Shown here: in pieces, positions 25,610 to 34,063 of the stretch | Numbering within the stretch: the first letter of the stretch is position 1 | Layout of the letters: the number at the start of each line of letters is the position of its first letter | Origin: Hyphomicrobiaceae bacterium | GTDB taxonomy: Bacteria > Pseudomonadota > Alphaproteobacteria > Rhizobiales > Hyphomicrobiaceae | DNA: 52,149 bases | Direction of reading: 5' to 3' | Assembly: GCA_025359185.1 (NCBI GenBank) | Contig: JANYHF010000061.1 | Location: 1-52,149, forward strand | Translations under genes and position numbers: made by a program | The notes under the pieces: model-generated | Database searches by the model: none | Told to the model about the DNA's origin: nothing | What the model saw: only the letters and a program-made list of their open reading frames with translations

Positions 25610-26914
25610 ATGAATATCTGCATGATCGGCGCGGGCTATGTGGGCCTGGTCTCGGCTGCCTGCTTTTCCGAATTCGGTTTCCAGGTTGTCTGCATCGACA
25701 AGGACCCGGCGCGGGTAGCCTCGCTGAAGCGCGGCGAGGTGCCGATTTTCGAGCCCGGCCTCGATGATCTGTTGGCGCGCAATCTGGCCGCCGGGCGATT
25801 GCGCTTTACCGGCAGCTACGATTCGGCGGTGGGTGACGCGGATGTGATTTTTCTTGCGGTCGGCACACCGATGCGGCGCGGCGACGGGCACGCCGATCTC
25901 TCGTATGTGTTCCAGGCCGTGGCCGACATCGCGCCGCATATCAAGAAATTTGCCGTCATCACCACCAAATCGACCGTGCCCGTCGGCACCAGCCGCGCGA
26001 TTGAGAAAAAGCTGAAGGAGCTTAGGCCCGACGCCGAATTTGCCGTCTGCTCGAACCCGGAATTTCTGCGCGAAGGCTCGGCCATCATCGACTTTACCCA
26101 TCCCAACCGGATTCTGGTCGGCTGTGATAACGACAAGGCGCGGGCTGTGATGGAGCGGCTCTACAAGCCCCTGAAACTGCGTAATGCGCCGCTGCTGTTC
26201 ACCAGCCCGGAGTCAGCCGAACTCGCCAAATACGCGGCCAATGCGTTCCTGGCCATGAAGATCAGCTTCATCAACGAGATTGCGGATCTGTGCGAAGAGG
26301 TGGGCGCGGACGTGCATGAGGTGGCCAGCGCCATCGGCTCTGACGACCGGATCGGCGGCAAGTTTCTTCATCCAGGGCCTGGCTATGGCGGCTCGTGCTT
26401 TCCTAAGGATGTAGCCGCGCTGGTGCGCACGGCGCGCGAAAGCCGGTCGCCGGTGTCGATCATCGAGCAGGTCAGCCGGGTCAACGACGAGCGCAAAATT
26501 GCGATGACCAGCCGCATCGAGCGGGCGGCGGGGGGCAATGTCGAGGGCAAGACCATTGCGGTGCTTGGCGTGACGTTCAAGCCGAACACGGATGATATGC
26601 GCGATGCGCCGAGCCTGGTGATTGTTCCAGCCCTGCAAGGCCGGGGTGCGCGGATTGTGTGCTGCGACCCGGAGGGTCAGCGCCATGGGGAACAGCAGCT
26701 GCCTGGCGTGACCTGGGCCAAGAGCGCGATGGCGGCAGCGGCGGGTGCTGATGTGCTGGTCGTCCTGACGGAATGGAACGAGTTTCGCGCTCTCGACTTC
26801 GATCAGCTCGCCAAGACCATGCGCGGACGTGTGATCGTCGATCTGCGCAACATCTTCCAGCCACGCGACGCCCGCGCCGCTGGGTTCACCTATGTCGGCA
26901 TTGGCCGCAAATGA
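25610..26914 (+). CDS. ugd: UDP-glucose 6-dehydrogenase
   Basis: A 434-residue enzyme that oxidises UDP-glucose to UDP-glucuronate with two NAD. The Rossmann start MNICMIGAGYVGLVSAACFS, the NPEFLREGSAIIDF segment, catalytic C263 in GYGGSCFPKD and the C-terminal FKPNTDDMRDAPS are all present. The product feeds capsule, exopolysaccharide or lipid A sugars, but no polysaccharide genes are visible in this window. ATG 25610 gives a full-length protein of normal size. It stands alone, with a repeat upstream and about 230 bp before midA. Confidence 0.93.
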   Translation: MNICMIGAGYVGLVSAACFSEFGFQVVCIDKDPARVASLKRGEVPIFEPGLDDLLARNLAAGRLRFTGSYDSAVGDADVIFLAVGTPMRRGDGHADLSYVFQAVADIAPHIKKFAVITTKSTVPVGTSRAIEKKLKELRPDAEFAVCSNPEFLREGSAIIDFTHPNRILVGCDNDKARAVMERLYKPLKLRNAPLLFTSPESAELAKYAANAFLAMKISFINEIADLCEEVGADVHEVASAIGSDDRIGGKFLHPGPGYGGSCFPKDVAALVRTARESRSPVSIIEQVSRVNDERKIAMTSRIERAAGGNVEGKTIAVLGVTFKPNTDDMRDAPSLVIVPALQGRGARIVCCDPEGQRHGEQQLPGVTWAKSAMAAAAGADVLVVLTEWNEFRALDFDQLAKTMRGRVIVDLRNIFQPRDARAAGFTYVGIGRK

Positions 26915-27148
26915 CGTCGAAGCGTCAATGACGGCGTCGTATTCCGGGTCGCAGCCCCTTTGCTTGCCTGCCTTCTGCAAGACGGGCGCTCGCAGCGTCG
27001 TAATCCTCATCCGTAGCGAAAGCTATGGCCTCCGGTGTGCTCTTGGCGGATCACCTCGCAAATCTGCGATCAGACGTGACGTCTTTACTGATTGAGGGTA
27101 CTGGCTTGGGCACCCGCCCACACCTCCGCGCCGTTACAAACCTGTGAT

Positions 27149-28363
27149 ATGTCCCGAGCCCTCCACAGTCATCTCACCCGGCACATCGCCGCGCATGGCC
27201 CGATGCGGATCGACCAGTACATGGCGGCGTGCCAGACGCATCCCGAACTCGGTTACTATCGCACGCGCGCGGCCATTGGCGCGGCGGGCGATTTCATCAC
27301 GGCGCCAGAGATCTCGCAGGTGTTCGGCGAGATCACCGGGCTCTGGGCGGGGGCGTGCTGGCAGGCGATGGGCGCGCCGGAGCGCTGGCGCATCGTGGAA
27401 TTGGGGCCAGGCCGCGGCACTCTGATGGGCGATGCGCTGCGAGCATTGAAGGTACTGCCAGCGGCGCGGGCGGCGCTGGAAGTGCTGCTGATCGAAGCCA
27501 GCCCCGTGCTGGCGACGCAGCAACGGGCTGCGCTGGACGGTTGCGGCATACCGGTGGCGTGGACTGAGTCGCTGCCATCAAGATTGCTTCCAGTCGATTC
27601 AGATGTGAATCTGGTCCCTTTGCCCACCGTCGTCATCGGCAACGAGTTCCTCGACGCGCTGCCCATCCGGCAGCTGGTGGTGCAAGATGGCCAATGGCGT
27701 GAGCGCTGTGTGGGCTTGAGTGCTGGGGGTGAGCTTAGTTTTGTGGCGGGCGCGAACGTCGAAGGCATCCTTGCAGAATTGCCGGAGGGCAGCGTGCGCG
27801 AACTATTGACTGGGGCAGTGTCATACATAAGCGGTCTTTCTGGTGCCCTGACCGGTGAAACTCTCGCGTCGTCATGGTCGGGCCTGACCCGGCCATCCAG
27901 CGGCGCTGATCCAGACATGGCGGCTGGGACGCTGGTTGGCCAGGTCAAGCCCGGCCATGACGAAGGGGGGGTGGCGATGCCCCTCGCCATGCTCTTTATC
28001 GACTACGGCCACACCGGCCCCGTCCCTGGTGACACGCTGCAAGCCGTGCGCGGTCACCGCTATGTGGACCCTCTGGACACCCCCGGCGAGGCCGATCTGT
28101 CGGCACAGGTGGACTTTGCGCAGGTGCTGGATGCGGCCCGTGCGATCGGGCTCGACGGCTATGGCCCGATCAGCCAGGCCGCGTATCTTGGGCGGCTGGG
28201 CGCGGCCGAACGGCTGGAGCGTCTCACGCGCGGTAAGGACGCCGGCACCGTGCATCAGTTGCAGACCGGCCTTGCCCGGCTGATGGACCCCTCGAGCATG
28301 GGCGCGCGCTTCAAGGCCATCGCGCTCACCAGCAAAGGCCTTGCGAGGCCGCCGGGGTTCTGA
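27149..28363 (+). CDS. midA: MidA/NDUFAF7-family SAM-dependent methyltransferase with an in-frame palindrome
   Basis: A 404-residue class I methyltransferase. The N-terminus reads MRIDQYMAACQTHPELGYY, the SAM-binding motif VELGPGRGTLMGD, and further family segments are NEFLDALPIRQ, FIDYGHTG and RGHRYVDPL. The mitochondrial relative NDUFAF7 dimethylates an arginine of a complex I subunit; bacterial targets are less clear. Residues 241-271 (27870-27962) are encoded by a 93-bp palindromic repeat inserted before FIDYGH, without frameshift. ATG 27149 is chosen; the frame is open to 27092. pgeF follows 39 bases later, a common pairing. Confidence 0.87.
   Translation: MSRALHSHLTRHIAAHGPMRIDQYMAACQTHPELGYYRTRAAIGAAGDFITAPEISQVFGEITGLWAGACWQAMGAPERWRIVELGPGRGTLMGDALRALKVLPAARAALEVLLIEASPVLATQQRAALDGCGIPVAWTESLPSRLLPVDSDVNLVPLPTVVIGNEFLDALPIRQLVVQDGQWRERCVGLSAGGELSFVAGANVEGILAELPEGSVRELLTGAVSYISGLSGALTGETLASSWSGLTRPSSGADPDMAAGTLVGQVKPGHDEGGVAMPLAMLFIDYGHTGPVPGDTLQAVRGHRYVDPLDTPGEADLSAQVDFAQVLDAARAIGLDGYGPISQAAYLGRLGAAERLERLTRGKDAGTVHQLQTGLARLMDPSSMGARFKAIALTSKGLARPPGF
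27870..27962. repeat. Palindromic repeat inside midA (93 bp)
   Basis: The left arm at 27870-27898 and the right arm at 27934-27962 are inverted copies matching at 25 of 29 positions (CGTCATGGTCGGGCCTGACC against the reverse complement CGTCATGGCCGGGCTTGACC). The length is an exact multiple of three. A related fragment lies in the intergenic region at 7757-7781. Confidence 0.75.
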
Positions 28364-28402
28364 TGGACTTGCGCCGCGCAACAAGATCGCAGTCGTCTTA
28401 GC

Positions 28403-29176
28403 ATGGCCTCATCCCTCACAGCCCTCAGTCTTGCGGCCCTCCCCGGCATCCGGCACGGCTTCTTCACGCGCCGGGGCGGCGTGTCGGCGGGGTTGTACGC
28501 CTCGCTCAACTGCGGGCCGGGCTCGGGTGATGATGCCGCCGCAGTCGCTGAGAACCGGCAGTTGGTGGCCGCATCGCTCAGGGCTGCCCACCTCCTCACA
28601 GTCTGGCAGGTGCACGGCGCCACCGCCGTCGCCGTCACGGGACCTCGGGCCGAAGCGGCCCTGCCACGCCCGCAGGCCGACGCCATGGTCACCGCCACCC
28701 CCGGCGTGGCCTTGGGCGCCCTCACGGCCGATTGTGCGCCGGTGTTGTTCTGCGACCCCAAAGCCCGTGTCATCGGCGCTGCCCACGCCGGCTGGAAGGG
28801 CGCCCTCAACGGAATTCTCGAATCAACCTTAATGGCAATGGAAGCGCTGGGTGCCACCCGCGCCAACATTACGGCCGCCATCGGGCCTTGTATCGGCCGT
28901 GAGGCTTACGAAGTTGGGGATGAGTTCGCGCAGGCATTCCTGAAAACCGATGCAACGTATGCGCGCTTTTTCTACGAGCCTCGCCCTGGCTGCAAGCCGC
29001 ATTTCGACCTGCCGGGCTTTGCCGCCCACCGCCTCAAGGCCGCCAATACGGGCCAGATCGAGGATCTTGGCCGCTGCACCTACCGGGGCGAATCGGAGTT
29101 CTTCTCCTACCGCCGCAACACCCATCAGGGCTTCCCCGATTATGGCCGCCAAATATCCGCCATCGTTCTGGATTGA
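28403..29176 (+). CDS. pgeF: Peptidoglycan editing factor / purine nucleoside phosphorylase (YfiH, DUF152)
   Basis: A 257-residue protein of the laccase-domain (YfiH/LACC1) family. Zinc ligands are H71 (VWQVHGAT), C111 (LTADCAPVLF) and H128 (AAHAGWKG). GPCIGREAYEVG and SEFFSYRRN also match. Family members act on purine nucleosides, and the E. coli protein prevents mis-incorporation of serine into peptidoglycan stems; older annotations call it polyphenol oxidase. It is downstream of midA in the same direction with a 39-base gap, so the two are probably co-transcribed. Confidence 0.9.
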   Translation: MASSLTALSLAALPGIRHGFFTRRGGVSAGLYASLNCGPGSGDDAAAVAENRQLVAASLRAAHLLTVWQVHGATAVAVTGPRAEAALPRPQADAMVTATPGVALGALTADCAPVLFCDPKARVIGAAHAGWKGALNGILESTLMAMEALGATRANITAAIGPCIGREAYEVGDEFAQAFLKTDATYARFFYEPRPGCKPHFDLPGFAAHRLKAANTGQIEDLGRCTYRGESEFFSYRRNTHQGFPDYGRQISAIVLD

Positions 29177-29413
29177 CTGATATCCACAGCTTGCTGATGC
29201 ACAATGTCACGACTTTTCCCTTGTTGGCTGACGGTGAGGGGGAATCCTCGTGGACGAGGCGGCAGCGAAGGGCTAGAGCGTGAAGCAGTATTCGGCGCCC
29301 CGTTCTTTGTTGCGTATTGTGTTTACGGCATTTCAGGTCGTACTGTTTCAGTTCACGGTGTTTTGCGTAAGGCGCCGACGTCCAGCGGGATACATTTCAA
29401 GGGGGTCTCACCC

Positions 29414-30568
29414 GTGACGAACGCACGCACTTTTTTGGTGCAGCTTGGCCGCAGCTCACTTGCGCGGTGGGTCGCGGTCGCTTTCATCGCCGCTCCGCTC
29501 GCGGGCTGTGAAACAGGGTCCAATGTGCTCGGTGGCAACACGCTCGGCGCGGGCACATCGTCCGCAGCGGTTTCCGCGCCCTCCAAGGCCAAACTTGCGT
29601 TTGCCCCCATTGTCGGTGCGCCGGCCGCTGTCGCCGACATGCTGAAGGGCAGCATTGTCTCGGCCATGCAGAAGCAGAACGTGCCTGTCGCCGCCTCGGC
29701 CGCCGAAGTGCCCGATTACACCGTGCGCGGTTATGTGGTGGCCTCCCCTGACAAGGCAGGTACCAAGCTCTCCTACATCTGGGACGTTACTGACAAAACC
29801 GGCCAGCGCGCCAAACGCATCACCGGCGAGGAGATCGTTAAGGGCAAAAAAGGCAAGGACCCCTGGGCGCAGGTGGACCAGTCGATTGTCGACAAGATCG
29901 CAGCGGCAACGTCCACCCAGCTGATCGCCTGGGTGCCGATGACCGGCGGCGGCGCGGCAAGCCCGCCCGGCGTCGCCCCCGCAGCCTCGTTGCAACCAGC
30001 GGCGGCCAACCAGCCTTCGCTGCTGGGCTCGATCTTCGGCCTCGGCTCGACAGACAACACCGCAAGTGCCGCCCCGGCGCAGGCGACGCCCACGCCGTCA
30101 CAACCCGCCTCGCTGTCGCAGCCCAAACCGGGCAGCCTGATCACCGGTAAGGTGGCAACCAACAGCCAGGCGCAGACCAAGATGGCCTCGCTGCAACCAG
30201 GCAACGCCCTCACGTCGATTGCGCCCATCATCGGTGCGCCCGGCGATGGTGCAACGGCGTTGAGCCAGGCCCTGCAACGCTCGCTCGCCAACAGCGGTGT
30301 AGCGCTATCGCCGTCGCCTGCTCCAGGCACCGTCAAGGTGCAGGGCCGCGTCGCCATGGGCCAGCCGGCTGGCGGCAAGCAGACCATCAAGATCGAATGG
30401 CAGGTGTTCGACGTCGATGGCACCAAAAAGGGCACTGTCTCGCAGAACAATGTCATTCCGCAAGGCTCGCTCGACGGCACCTGGGGCAAGACCGCCGATG
30501 CCGCCGCCGCCGCCGCTGCCAACGGCATTGTGGAGCTGATCCGCAAGCAAGCAGTGGCCGTCCAGTAG
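29414..30568 (+). CDS. Lipoprotein with a duplicated domain
   Basis: A 384-residue protein starting at GTG 29414, preceded by AAGGGGG. The signal peptide ends in a lipobox, PLAGC, so it is probably a lipoprotein. Two similar domains follow: the first opens with FAPIVGAPAAVADML and includes YTVRGYVV and SYIWDVTD; the second opens with IAPIIGAPGDGATAL and includes VKVQGRVA and KIEWQVFD. A Pro/Ser/Gln-rich linker of about 80 residues separates them. The frame is open upstream to 29204, but those residues do not look coding. The family is not recognised. It may assemble or bind in the envelope. Confidence 0.7.
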   Translation: MTNARTFLVQLGRSSLARWVAVAFIAAPLAGCETGSNVLGGNTLGAGTSSAAVSAPSKAKLAFAPIVGAPAAVADMLKGSIVSAMQKQNVPVAASAAEVPDYTVRGYVVASPDKAGTKLSYIWDVTDKTGQRAKRITGEEIVKGKKGKDPWAQVDQSIVDKIAAATSTQLIAWVPMTGGGAASPPGVAPAASLQPAAANQPSLLGSIFGLGSTDNTASAAPAQATPTPSQPASLSQPKPGSLITGKVATNSQAQTKMASLQPGNALTSIAPIIGAPGDGATALSQALQRSLANSGVALSPSPAPGTVKVQGRVAMGQPAGGKQTIKIEWQVFDVDGTKKGTVSQNNVIPQGSLDGTWGKTADAAAAAAANGIVELIRKQAVAVQ

Positions 30569-30593
30569 CGTTCTGCGACCCTCTATCGGCGAA

Positions 30594-30660
30594 GGGGCGA
30601 CGGGCCGTCGCCCGTCTATCAATGTACGCCGCCGCTAGACGGACGACGGGCCATCGCTCC
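30594..30660. repeat. Family F palindromic repeat, copy 2
   Basis: The left arm 30594-30617 and right arm 30637-30660 match as inverted repeats at about 20 of 24 positions. The left arm contains the 23-bp string shared exactly with 25487-25509. It lies in the 215-bp gap before prs. No promoter is placed here with confidence. Confidence 0.7.
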
Positions 30661-30783
30661 TACACCGGCGAATCGTGCCCTCCTCACAGTTTGCCCCGCG
30701 CCACCGCATTTGCTATGCAACTGTCATAATTGGGCAAAGCGGCCACGACGCTTCGCGCCAAGTCTTAGCCCCGAGGTCCTAAA

Positions 30784-31716
30784 ATGAAGCTGGTCGCCGG
30801 TAACTCGAACCGCCCGCTGGCCGAGGCGATCGCGGCCTATCTTGCCGAGCCGCTCACCAAATGCGTGGTCCGCCGCTTCGCCGATATGGAAATCTTCTGC
30901 GAAATCCAGGAGAACGTGCGTGGCGAGGATGTGTTCATCCTGCAATCCACGTCCTTCCCCACCAACGACCACCTGATGGAGCTGCTCATCCTCATCGATG
31001 CGCTGAAACGCTCCTCAGCCAAGCGCATCACGGCGGTGATACCCTATTTCGGCTATGCCCGCCAGGACCGCCGTTCTGCGGGCCGGACCCCCATTTCAGC
31101 AAAACTGGTCGCCAACATGATCACCATGGCGGGCGCGGACCGTGTGCTGACGATGGACCTCCATGCCGGGCAAATCCAGGGCTTCTTCGACATCCCGGTC
31201 GATAACCTCTACGCCGCCCCGGTGCTGGTCGCAGACATCAGGGAGCGCAACGACCTGTCAAAAGTTTGCGTGGTCTCCCCGGACGTCGGCGGCGTGGTGC
31301 GCGCGCGCGCCTTCGCCAGCCGGTTGGGCGTGCCGCTCGCCATCGTCGACAAACGCCGCGAGCGGGCCGGCGAGAGCGAAGTTATGAACGTCATCGGCGA
31401 CGTGAAGGGAATGCGCTGCGTGCTGGTGGACGACATCGTCGATAGCGGCGGGACGTTGTGTAACGCTGCCGATGCTTTGTTGGCCAAGGGCGCGACCGAA
31501 GTGATGGCGCACATCACCCACGGCGTGCTGTCCGGCGGCGCGGTGGCGCGGGTGGCAGCGTCGCGGATGAAGACGCTGACGATCACGGACAGCATCCAGC
31601 CGACGGAAGCAGTGCGGGTGGGCCGGAATATGCGTGTGCTGAGCGTGGCGACGCTGCTGGGCGAGGCGATCAAGAGCACGGCGGAGGAGAAGAGTGTGAG
31701 CAGGTTGTTTGATTGA
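30784..31716 (+). CDS. prs: Ribose-phosphate pyrophosphokinase
   Basis: A 310-residue PRPP synthetase that makes PRPP from ribose 5-phosphate and ATP for nucleotide, histidine and tryptophan synthesis. Landmarks are [64 protein letters not shown] and the PRPP loop [13 protein letters not shown]. Length and start (ATG 30784) are normal. Its 3' end is only 13 bp from the convergent last gene of the ParA island, so the island has been placed directly against an essential gene. Confidence 0.95.
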   Translation: MKLVAGNSNRPLAEAIAAYLAEPLTKCVVRRFADMEIFCEIQENVRGEDVFILQSTSFPTNDHLMELLILIDALKRSSAKRITAVIPYFGYARQDRRSAGRTPISAKLVANMITMAGADRVLTMDLHAGQIQGFFDIPVDNLYAAPVLVADIRERNDLSKVCVVSPDVGGVVRARAFASRLGVPLAIVDKRRERAGESEVMNVIGDVKGMRCVLVDDIVDSGGTLCNAADALLAKGATEVMAHITHGVLSGGAVARVAASRMKTLTITDSIQPTEAVRVGRNMRVLSVATLLGEAIKSTAEEKSVSRLFD

Positions 31717-31729
31717 GGGGTGCAACCAG

Positions 31730-32149
31730 TCAAACAGGAGTCGCGACCTTTGCCATTGCGCGCGAGTCGCGTTCATAAGCAAGCCCGTAAAAATAAGTGC
31801 TAATTGCCTTCAGCAATTTGTTCGCTGAAGCTGCCTTATCCGCCGTCCCTGTATATCCGCGCGTGATGGCTTGAATTTCGGATTTGGCCAATTTTCGGCT
31901 CTCTAGCTGCCGAAGTACGACCAGAAACGCCGCTTCGTCAGTGCCTGCCGCCTGAAGCGCCTTTACCGTTAGTTCTACGGGCAATAATTCCGCTTTGAGT
32001 TGGTCGAGAACCTTGGCGAGATCCTGATCCGCCTTCCCGTCCAGTAGTTTTGCAAAATCGTCCACGTCGCTGGCGGGCTTCGATGCGCCCGATGCGCCTA
32101 AAAGGGATCCCACGTCTTTGAGGGCTTGCTGAAGGTCCCGTATGTTCAT
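31730..32149 (-). CDS. Small helical protein of the ParA island (139 aa), unknown function
   Basis: A 139-residue, mostly helical, soluble-looking protein with no known family that I recognise. GGAG lies 7 bases before ATG 32149 on the minus strand. Its first 53 residues align without gaps to the 62-residue protein encoded just upstream (shared L6, L10, G21, A26, K34, L36, Q50, L51, A53 plus conservative changes). The remaining 85 residues (including LPVELTVKALQAAG and YFYGLAYERDSRAMAK) are unique to it. It is the last of three genes. A partner or regulator of the ParA-type ATPase is likely by position only. Confidence 0.65.
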   Translation of the reverse strand: MNIRDLQQALKDVGSLLGASGASKPASDVDDFAKLLDGKADQDLAKVLDQLKAELLPVELTVKALQAAGTDEAAFLVVLRQLESRKLAKSEIQAITRGYTGTADKAASANKLLKAISTYFYGLAYERDSRAMAKVATPV

Positions 32150-32218
32150 TGTGCAGCTCCGGTAAGCGTTACGGCGACGCCCACCACTCCGCCGAATCAT
32201 CTAGCTAATTATCACAGT

Positions 32219-32407
32219 CTAATTGTTCTTTGGGCGAAAATTTGACGTGGCCCGGAGCTGCTTGACCAAAGCTTCAACCTTCAGCTTGCTGGCCGGCACA
32301 AGGACTTTGCTCAATTTTGCAGCAGCTTCGGCAGCCTCAGCCGAGCCAAGACGCTTTGCCATTTCAGAGTAGCATTCCAGCACTTTGATAAGCTCGGCAA
32401 CGGTCAT
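32219..32407 (-). CDS. Small helical protein of the ParA island (62 aa), unknown function
   Basis: A 62-residue protein beginning MTVAELIKVLECYSEMAKRL and ending in a basic stretch. Its start codon overlaps the stop of the ParA-type ATPase gene by four bases (ATGA, 32404-32407), so it is translationally coupled. It is predicted helical, with regularly spaced hydrophobic residues and no transmembrane segment. The N-terminal 53 residues resemble those of the next gene, as if one domain exists alone here and with an added C-terminal part there. No known family is recognised. Confidence 0.6.
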   Translation of the reverse strand: MTVAELIKVLECYSEMAKRLGSAEAAEAAAKLSKVLVPASKLKVEALVKQLRATSNFRPKNN

Positions 32408-33654
32408 AAGTTCATTTGCTCCGCGATTTCGTCGCCTAATGCGATGAATGCATTCCGCACTGCGGCATTGTCGACATAGCCAATGCCGCGGCCAGCCGCC
32501 TTAGCGAGGGCCGTGAAATACCGAATGTTGTGTGCAAACATATGTGACCGGCCATGCCAATCAGCAAGGGCCAATTTGGCACTGTCCCGCGCCATTTGTT
32601 CGTCGTTGGTAAGTGCCGTTTGGGACGTATTCGACGCGATCACACCGGCGAATTCGAGGCCTTTGTTGAGCGGCCGAAACGCATTGGCACGCAGAAGAAA
32701 CTGTCCAACAGCGTCGACGGAGAGCGCGTCAAGGATCGTCGGTACAAGGATAGCATGGCTTGCGCAAAGGGCATTCAGCGTGCCTAAGCTCAACCTGGGT
32801 GGCGCATCGATGAGTACGATATCAAATTCATCCTGAACCGGTTTGGACAGGAGCAATTCGGCCAACCGGTAGCGCACATCGCTCGACTCTTCGCCCACCA
32901 GCCATCGCATCATCAAGCGGTTCTCGACGCGATCGAAGGTTTGACCCGATGTAAAAAGCCTTGCCCCCTTAAGGACGGCACTCAAATCCCTGCCGGCTTT
33001 TGCAATATCAGCACCGTGGAAACGCCCGTCCAGCAATGCATCAACCAGGATGGTTGATCCCAGAGTGATGTGCGCGGTAGTCAACATCGTCCGCGTCAGC
33101 GAACCCTGATAGTCAAAATCAATCAGTAATACTCTCTTGCCCCGCTTCAAAGCAAAGTAGGCTGCCAGATTGGCCGTGAGCGTGGTTTTGCCAACCCCGC
33201 CTTTCAGGTTGGCAATCATGAAAACCTTCAGTCTACTGTTGCGAATCCTGTTCTCGAAATCGGCTGGCGGAACCGGAGGCCGAAGCCGCCATAGCTCAGC
33301 TTCGTCCCCCATGAGTGCATCGCGGAACTCCTTAAATTTGGCATCCCGTGCTTGGAGTTCCTTGATCAGTGGACCATTTGCACCACTTTCCGCTGCAGCC
33401 CGCAATACAGCATTTTCCGCTTTGAGTGCGGCAACATCCTCGGATGATCGATCTGATGCTGCACTGGTCTTACGGAGATCATCCATCAAGTCTTGGGCTT
33501 GTTTCCGGGCCTCGTTGCGCTCATGATACAGGATCCTTATCTGTCCATGCGCCAAGGTCCTTCCAAGGATCCAGCCACCGCCGAATAGGGTTGCGACGAC
33601 GCCTAGCCCAGCAGCCAAATCTTGGAGTTCGGTCCCTGCTATACTGATCATCAT
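32404..33654 (-). CDS. Membrane-anchored, coiled-coil ParA/MinD-type ATPase
   Basis: A 416-residue protein. A single hydrophobic segment lies at residues 14-32, then a charged coiled coil from about 42 to 120. A ParA/MinD ATPase domain runs from 142, with deviant Walker A KGGVGKTT (151-158), Walker A' FDYQGSLT (180-187) and Walker B IVLIDAPP (279-286). ParA ATPases move or position DNA or protein cargo by ATP-driven dimer cycles. This one lacks a plasmid partition context (no ParB-like gene) and is tied to the membrane. It is first in a three-gene operon. The start may be the second ATG at 33651. G+C is lower than in the neighbours. Confidence 0.8.
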   Translation of the reverse strand: MMISIAGTELQDLAAGLGVVATLFGGGWILGRTLAHGQIRILYHERNEARKQAQDLMDDLRKTSAASDRSSEDVAALKAENAVLRAAAESGANGPLIKELQARDAKFKEFRDALMGDEAELWRLRPPVPPADFENRIRNSRLKVFMIANLKGGVGKTTLTANLAAYFALKRGKRVLLIDFDYQGSLTRTMLTTAHITLGSTILVDALLDGRFHGADIAKAGRDLSAVLKGARLFTSGQTFDRVENRLMMRWLVGEESSDVRYRLAELLLSKPVQDEFDIVLIDAPPRLSLGTLNALCASHAILVPTILDALSVDAVGQFLLRANAFRPLNKGLEFAGVIASNTSQTALTNDEQMARDSAKLALADWHGRSHMFAHNIRYFTALAKAAGRGIGYVDNAAVRNAFIALGDEIAEQMNL

Positions 33655-33758
33655 GCCCCCTTCACACTTGCAGCCCTACGGATGAATATAGCATGCTGCA
33701 ATTGAAAGGCGCAATATGCTAAGATTTGCTAAAATCAATCCACCGCAGAGCTTCGCCC

Positions 33759-34001
33759 GTGCTCGACCTTCTCCCACCCGTCATCCTGGTTCGCGCCCAA
33801 TGGGACGCGGACGCAGCCGTTTGGACCGCCGAAAGCACCGACATCCCTGGCCCCGGGGATGAAGCCGGCACGCTGGAAGTGCCGCAAGCCAAGCTCCCAG
33901 GCATGATCGCCGATTTGATTGACCTCAATGGGATGCAATCGGATCTGCCGGATATTCCGATCAGCATCTCGCGGCACACAGCCAATGCCGTCTTAAAATA
34001 G
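33759..34001 (+). CDS. DUF1902 domain protein (HicB-like), orphan
   Basis: About 80 residues. PPVILVRAQWDADAAVWTAE, then a Pro/Gly-rich turn, EAGTLEVPQAKLPGMIADLI and a short C-terminal strand match the DUF1902 family. This is a beta-alpha fold related to HicB antitoxins. No HicA-like toxin gene is adjacent, so it is an orphan or regulator. The start is uncertain: GTG 33759 begins close to the domain, and TTG 33726 is an in-frame alternative. It is divergent from the ParA island and may mark its right border. Confidence 0.6.
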   Translation: MLDLLPPVILVRAQWDADAAVWTAESTDIPGPGDEAGTLEVPQAKLPGMIADLIDLNGMQSDLPDIPISISRHTANAVLK

Positions 34002-34063
34002 GCGGGCATCGATAGGAAACTCTGATTGTAGTCCGTATAACCCGCAAGCCAACCCTGTGTCCC

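Noticed and set aside
30680-30735. Candidate promoter for prs (TTGCCC and TATGCA spaced 17 bp, or CATAAT)
   Set aside because: Several weak alternatives of equal quality; none can be preferred by eye.
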